Translations under genes and position numbers: made by a program
The notes under the pieces: generated by a model
Database searches by the model: none
The model's input: the letters and a program-made list of their open reading frames with translations, nothing else
Told to the model about the DNA's origin: nothing
Assembly (NCBI GenBank): GCA_964476375.1
Contig: CAYYZW010000265.1
Coordinates: forward strand, 1-9,279
DNA: 9,279 bases
Source of the DNA: SAT2750 sp964476375
GTDB taxonomy: Bacteria > Planctomycetota > Planctomycetia > Pirellulales > Pirellulaceae
Reading direction: 5' to 3'
In this document: positions 6,663 to 9,279 of the stretch, piece by piece
Layout of the letters: each line of letters begins with the position of its first letter
Numbering within the stretch: the first letter of the stretch is position 1

Positions 6663-7103
6663 ATGAAAATCCAGACGCACCTTTTTGGGACACAGGACGT
6701 GCGCCGCGAACAGATCCTGCACTTCCCGATGGGAGTGATCGGGCTGGAAGAGGACCATCAGTGGATGCTGCTGGGTGACCAGGAGCAGCCGGCACTGGCC
6801 TGGCTCCAATCACTCTCCACTCCGGACGCCAACTTCCCGGTGATCAGCCCTCGCCGCTTTTTCTCCGATTACCAGCTCTTCCTGGATTCCTCCTCGCTGG
6901 CCCCGCTGCATGTCGCCCCCCAGGACCAGCTCTACGTGCTTGCCCTTGTCAGCCACCTTGAGTCCTGCCTGACCGCCAACCTGCGTGCCCCGATCGTCCT
7001 GAATGTCAGCCGGCAACTGGGAAGACAGGTGATCACGGTGGACAACCAGCCGATGCAGGAGGTGATCGGTGAAATGGGAAATGCTGTCCGCAGAAGTGCC
7101 TAG
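6663..7103 (+). CDS. fliW: Flagellar assembly factor FliW
   Basis: A 146-residue protein, the normal FliW length. In B. subtilis and Campylobacter, FliW binds flagellin and also binds and inhibits the RNA-binding regulator CsrA, so that flagellin translation follows flagellar export; it acts in the cytoplasm. Family features seen are the opening MKIQT, HFPMGVIGLEE at 20-30 (usual form HFPxGxxGFE), WLQSLSTPDANFPVISP at 48-64, and LTANLRAPIVLNVSRQLGRQ at 103-122, which corresponds to the conserved block TANLxAPIVINxxxRxGxQ. The ATG at 6663 is chosen because it gives the canonical N-terminus and has GGGAG at 6651-6655, 7 nt upstream; an in-frame GTG at 6627 would add 12 unrelated residues. FliW is usually encoded beside csrA or flagellin genes. 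Here it lies 102 bp after hemC and converges with an mqnD-like gene, with no csrA in the window. The organism is therefore probably flagellated at some life stage. Confidence 0.92.
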   Translation: MKIQTHLFGTQDVRREQILHFPMGVIGLEEDHQWMLLGDQEQPALAWLQSLSTPDANFPVISPRRFFSDYQLFLDSSSLAPLHVAPQDQLYVLALVSHLESCLTANLRAPIVLNVSRQLGRQVITVDNQPMQEVIGEMGNAVRRSA

Positions 7104-7126
7104 CGACCAGGACAAGGCCCCGGCAT

Positions 7127-7993
7127 TCAAGAGCCGTTGATGAAAAGCGGATCCACCAGCTGGGGAATCACGCCCGTCTCATGGCCACGACGCAGTAATG
7201 TCGTGACTGCCTCACGGCCACGGTCGCCAAAATCGAGTGTCCAGTCATTCACGTACATGCCGACGAACTCGTCCGCCATTCCCCGGTCCAGGCCGCGCCC
7301 GAAACCAAGGGCATAGTCCAGCGCCTCGCCCCGGTGCTCAAGGCCAAACTCAATGCTCTGCTTGAGCAGGCTGGTCACCTCCTGCATCACCTGGTCGCCG
7401 AGGTCCTTGCGAATCGCATTGGCTCCAAGTGGTAATGGAAGGCCTGTCTCGTCGTACCACCACTGCCCCAGGTCGACGATCAGTTTCAACTGCTGGCTGG
7501 CATAGGTCAGCTGCCCCTCGTGAATGATCAGCCCGGCATCCACCGGCTGGCCCTGGTACTCTCCTGCTTCCACCACGTCCAGGATCTCGTCAAAGGGGAC
7601 CAGGCAATGCTCAAAGTCCGTTTCCAGGCACATTCGCAGGGCCAGGTAGGCCGTGGTCAGGGTCCCGGGGACGGCGATCCTCATGCCCGCCAGGTCCTCC
7701 ACCGCGACACTCTCACGGGCCACGACCATGGGACCATACTTGTCTCCCATGCTGGCCCCACAGATGCAGAGGGCATAGATGTCGGAGAGGTGGGCATAAG
7801 CATGCAGGCTGACTGCCGTCAGCTCCAGCTCCCCGCTGAAAGCACGTCGATTGAGCGTCTCGATATCGACCAGTTCATGCTCAAAACGGTAACGCCCGGT
7901 CTCCACCAGGTCCCTGGCAAGGGCATAGAACATGAAGGCATCATCCGGATCCGGACTGTGGCCAACTCGAATCAACTGCTGTGCATCACTCAC
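7127..7993 (-). CDS. mqnD: MqnD-like 1,4-dihydroxy-6-naphthoate synthase (futalosine menaquinone pathway)
   Basis: A 288-residue protein with the periplasmic-binding-protein-like fold of MqnA/MqnD enzymes. MqnD converts cyclic dehypoxanthine futalosine to 1,4-dihydroxy-6-naphthoate in the alternative menaquinone pathway. Segments that align with MqnD as I recall the Thermus protein: VGHSPDPDDAFMFYAL at 10-25, VDIETLNRRAFSGEL at 42-56, GMRIAVPGTLTTAYLAL at 103-119, DAGLIIHEGQLTY at 152-164, VDLGQWWYDETGLPLPLGA at 173-191, and YVNDWTLDFGDRG at 247-259. His158 in LIIHEG corresponds to the His proposed as catalytic in Thermus MqnD. The first motif is SPDPDD where many MqnD proteins have SPCPND. 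I place the start at the GTG at 7991-7993: GGAG (complement of 8004-8007) lies 10 nt upstream, and the family N-terminus begins just inside it. A longer frame from GTG at 8039-8041 has no ribosome-binding site and adds a basic, non-conserved stretch. MqnA is the main alternative identity. No other mqn gene is in the window. Confidence 0.82.
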   Translation of the reverse strand: MSDAQQLIRVGHSPDPDDAFMFYALARDLVETGRYRFEHELVDIETLNRRAFSGELELTAVSLHAYAHLSDIYALCICGASMGDKYGPMVVARESVAVEDLAGMRIAVPGTLTTAYLALRMCLETDFEHCLVPFDEILDVVEAGEYQGQPVDAGLIIHEGQLTYASQQLKLIVDLGQWWYDETGLPLPLGANAIRKDLGDQVMQEVTSLLKQSIEFGLEHRGEALDYALGFGRGLDRGMADEFVGMYVNDWTLDFGDRGREAVTTLLRRGHETGVIPQLVDPLFINGS

Positions 7994-8243
7994 AGGTGCT
8001 TTTCTCCAGAAAAAAAGCGGCTTTTGTCGCACACGGAACACGGGCCCGGGAACAACGCGAACCGGTCATCATGCAATATGATTCGGGGCGTTGCAATGGG
8101 ATCAAGAGGACGGCCAGGATCCGTATATTCGACGTCATGTTGGTGTAAACTGGTAGGAGCCATCCTCCGTGCAGCTAACCGCCGGCCATGCCACGGATTA
8201 ACGGTGCAGGGTGGATCCTCCCTGAAAAGGTCGTCACATCCCG
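7994..8243. other. Divergent intergenic region between mqnD-like and GCS2 genes
   Basis: 250 bp that should hold the promoters of both flanking genes. It contains the minus-strand promoter candidate at 8068-8096 and a short inverted repeat CCGTG/CACGG (8167-8171 and 8192-8196) with a 20-nt loop in the leader of the plus-strand gene. TATATT at 8123-8128 resembles a -10 box, but no -35 hexamer is correctly spaced. I see no riboswitch, tRNA or small coding frame. Confidence 0.4.
8068..8096 (-). promoter_or_regulatory. Candidate promoter for the mqnD-like gene
   Basis: On the minus strand TTGCAA (complement of 8091-8096, 4 of 6) and CATGAT (complement of 8068-8073, 4 of 6) are 17 nt apart, about 75 nt upstream of the GTG start. 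The same stretch contains a 5-bp inverted repeat (TGCAA at 8072-8076, TTGCA at 8091-8095). Support is only the hexamer spacing and location. Confidence 0.25.
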
Positions 8244-9279
8244 ATGAATACCTTCGAGTTCACCAGCAACCAGAAACCGACAGTTGGAATTGAACTGGAG
8301 CTGGCCCTGGTCGACAGGGACACCTGGGAGCTGGCCAGCCAGGTGGGAGATGTCCTGGCGCAACTGGATGAAGATTCGGTGTTATCGTTCAAGCCGGAAC
8401 TGGTGCAGTGCTGCGTGGAGATCAACACCGATGTCTGCAGCACCATCCCGGATGCCCGCCAGGACCTGCGGGGGAAACTGCTTCAACTGCAGTCGCTGGT
8501 GGAACCACGGAACCTCGCACTCTGGTGGGGAGCGACTCACCCTTTCTCATTCTGGCGGGATCAGAAGATCACCCCCAATGATCGCTACCAGAAACTGGTC
8601 GAACTGCTGCAGGAGATGGCCCGGCGACTGGTCACTTTTGGCCTGCACGTCCATGTCGGCGTGGACTCGGGAGACAAGGCGGTGATGATCTGTGACCGCA
8701 TGATGCGTCACCTGCCGACCCTGCTGGCCCTGAGCTGCAGCAGCCCCTTCTGGGACAAGCGAGATACCGGGCTCTGTTCCCACCGTTCCAAGATCATGGA
8801 GGGACTACCGACCGCCGGGCTCCCCTCGATGATGCGCAACTGGAGCGAGTACGTCTGGCTGGTCAACCACCTGGTTTCCACCGGGTTCATCAACACGATC
8901 CGGGAAATCTGGTGGGATATCCGTCCCCATCACAGCTTCGGCACCGTGGAGGTGCGGGTCTGTGACATGCCCGGCGATCTGGAGGACTCCCTGGCTCTTG
9001 CTGCCCTGATCCAGTGTCTTGTGCAGGCACTCTCTGATGAAATTGACAGTGGGACTTACCAGCACGACTACCATCCGATGATGGTCCGGCAGAACAAGTG
9101 GCGGGCATGCCGTTTTGGCACCGATGCCCAGCTGGTGAATTCCGTCAACTACGAGGTGGAGCCGCTCCAAACGGTCGTCGACGGGCTGGTCGAGCAACTG
9201 CGGCCGATTTCCCAGTCCCTGGGGTGCGAGGATGAACTACTGCAGGTGAGGGAGATCGCCCGGCGGAAGGGCTGGGCAG
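8244..9279 (+). CDS. GCS2-family carboxylate-amine ligase (YbdK-like glutamate-cysteine ligase), 3' end cut off
   Basis: A frame with 345 complete codons that stays open through the right edge. Members of this family are near 370 residues, so probably only the C-terminal end is missing. It belongs to the glutamate-cysteine ligase type 2 superfamily (YbdK-like), ATP-dependent enzymes that join a carboxylate, usually glutamate, to an amine. E. coli YbdK has weak gamma-glutamylcysteine synthetase activity, and its physiological role is unclear. Visible motifs: VGIELELALVD at 14-24, whose acidic residues contact metal and ATP in the family; WWGATHPFSFWRD at 94-106; LHVHVGVD at 134-141; and DIRPHHSFGTVEVRVCDMP at 225-243, the family's most diagnostic block. 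ATG at 8244 must be at or near the start, since an in-frame TGA stands at 8223-8225. The only Shine-Dalgarno candidate, AAAAGG ending at 8230, is 13 nt away, rather far, so initiation may be weak. The true substrate pair cannot be read from sequence. Confidence 0.87.
   Translation, partial: MNTFEFTSNQKPTVGIELELALVDRDTWELASQVGDVLAQLDEDSVLSFKPELVQCCVEINTDVCSTIPDARQDLRGKLLQLQSLVEPRNLALWWGATHPFSFWRDQKITPNDRYQKLVELLQEMARRLVTFGLHVHVGVDSGDKAVMICDRMMRHLPTLLALSCSSPFWDKRDTGLCSHRSKIMEGLPTAGLPSMMRNWSEYVWLVNHLVSTGFINTIREIWWDIRPHHSFGTVEVRVCDMPGDLEDSLALAALIQCLVQALSDEIDSGTYQHDYHPMMVRQNKWRACRFGTDAQLVNSVNYEVEPLQTVVDGLVEQLRPISQSLGCEDELLQVREIARRKGWA

Noticed and set aside
8012..8026. AAAAGC-G-GCTTTT near the mqnD-like gene looks like a hairpin next to a T-run on the minus strand.
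   Set aside because: The one-base centre cannot form a stable loop, the stem is mostly A-T pairs, and it lies in the leader just before a ribosome-binding site, not after a gene.
1..9279. Search by eye for mobile elements, CRISPR repeats, tRNA genes, toxin-antitoxin pairs or a defence cluster.
   Set aside because: No transposase or integrase motifs, direct-repeat arrays, cloverleaf-like sequences or small paired genes were seen. Every sizeable stretch is accounted for by conserved housekeeping or envelope genes.

Overview
The window looks like ordinary chromosomal DNA from a diderm, motile, menaquinone-using bacterium, most likely a planctomycete or close relative. I base this on an LptF/LptG-type LPS exporter permease, a FliW flagellar factor, a futalosine-pathway MqnD-like enzyme, a long-loop DUF502 membrane protein and a YbdK/GCS2-type carboxylate-amine ligase. 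The moderately high GC content and dense gene packing fit. The phylum assignment is inference from gene content and was not tested by any search.

Layout. Positions 1-147 (minus) hold the start of a secreted lipoprotein that runs off the left edge, with a good sigma70-like promoter about 120 bp upstream of its start codon. Positions 148-449 are a divergent intergenic region. A short-chain dehydrogenase (450-1181, plus) ends 10 bp from a convergent two-gene minus-strand unit. In that unit a LysN/MocR-type PLP aminotransferase (2363-3637) is upstream and an LptF/LptG permease (1192-2328) is 34 bp downstream. A 111-bp divergent gap separates the aminotransferase from a plus-strand run: a ComF-family phosphoribosyltransferase (3749-4456), a DUF502 membrane protein (4593-5570), hemC (5616-6560) and fliW (6663-7103). 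An mqnD-like gene (7127-7993, minus) converges on fliW with a 23-bp gap. A 250-bp divergent region then leads into a GCS2/YbdK-type ligase (from 8244, plus), which is open through the right edge and is missing only its C-terminal end.

How the genes relate. This is mostly housekeeping metabolism and envelope biology: tetrapyrrole synthesis (hemC), menaquinone synthesis (mqnD-like), LPS transport (lptF/G), a possible gamma-glutamyl-type ligase and amino-acid transamination. There is no sign of one dedicated multi-gene system.

I see no RNA genes, CRISPR array, insertion sequence, integrase, attachment site or convincing intrinsic terminator. No previously undescribed system stands out. The points most worth a second look are fliW sitting next to hemC with no csrA beside it, the enlarged extracytoplasmic loop of the DUF502 protein, the variant N-terminal motif of the MqnD-like enzyme, and a palindrome enclosing a -10-like hexamer upstream of the dehydrogenase.
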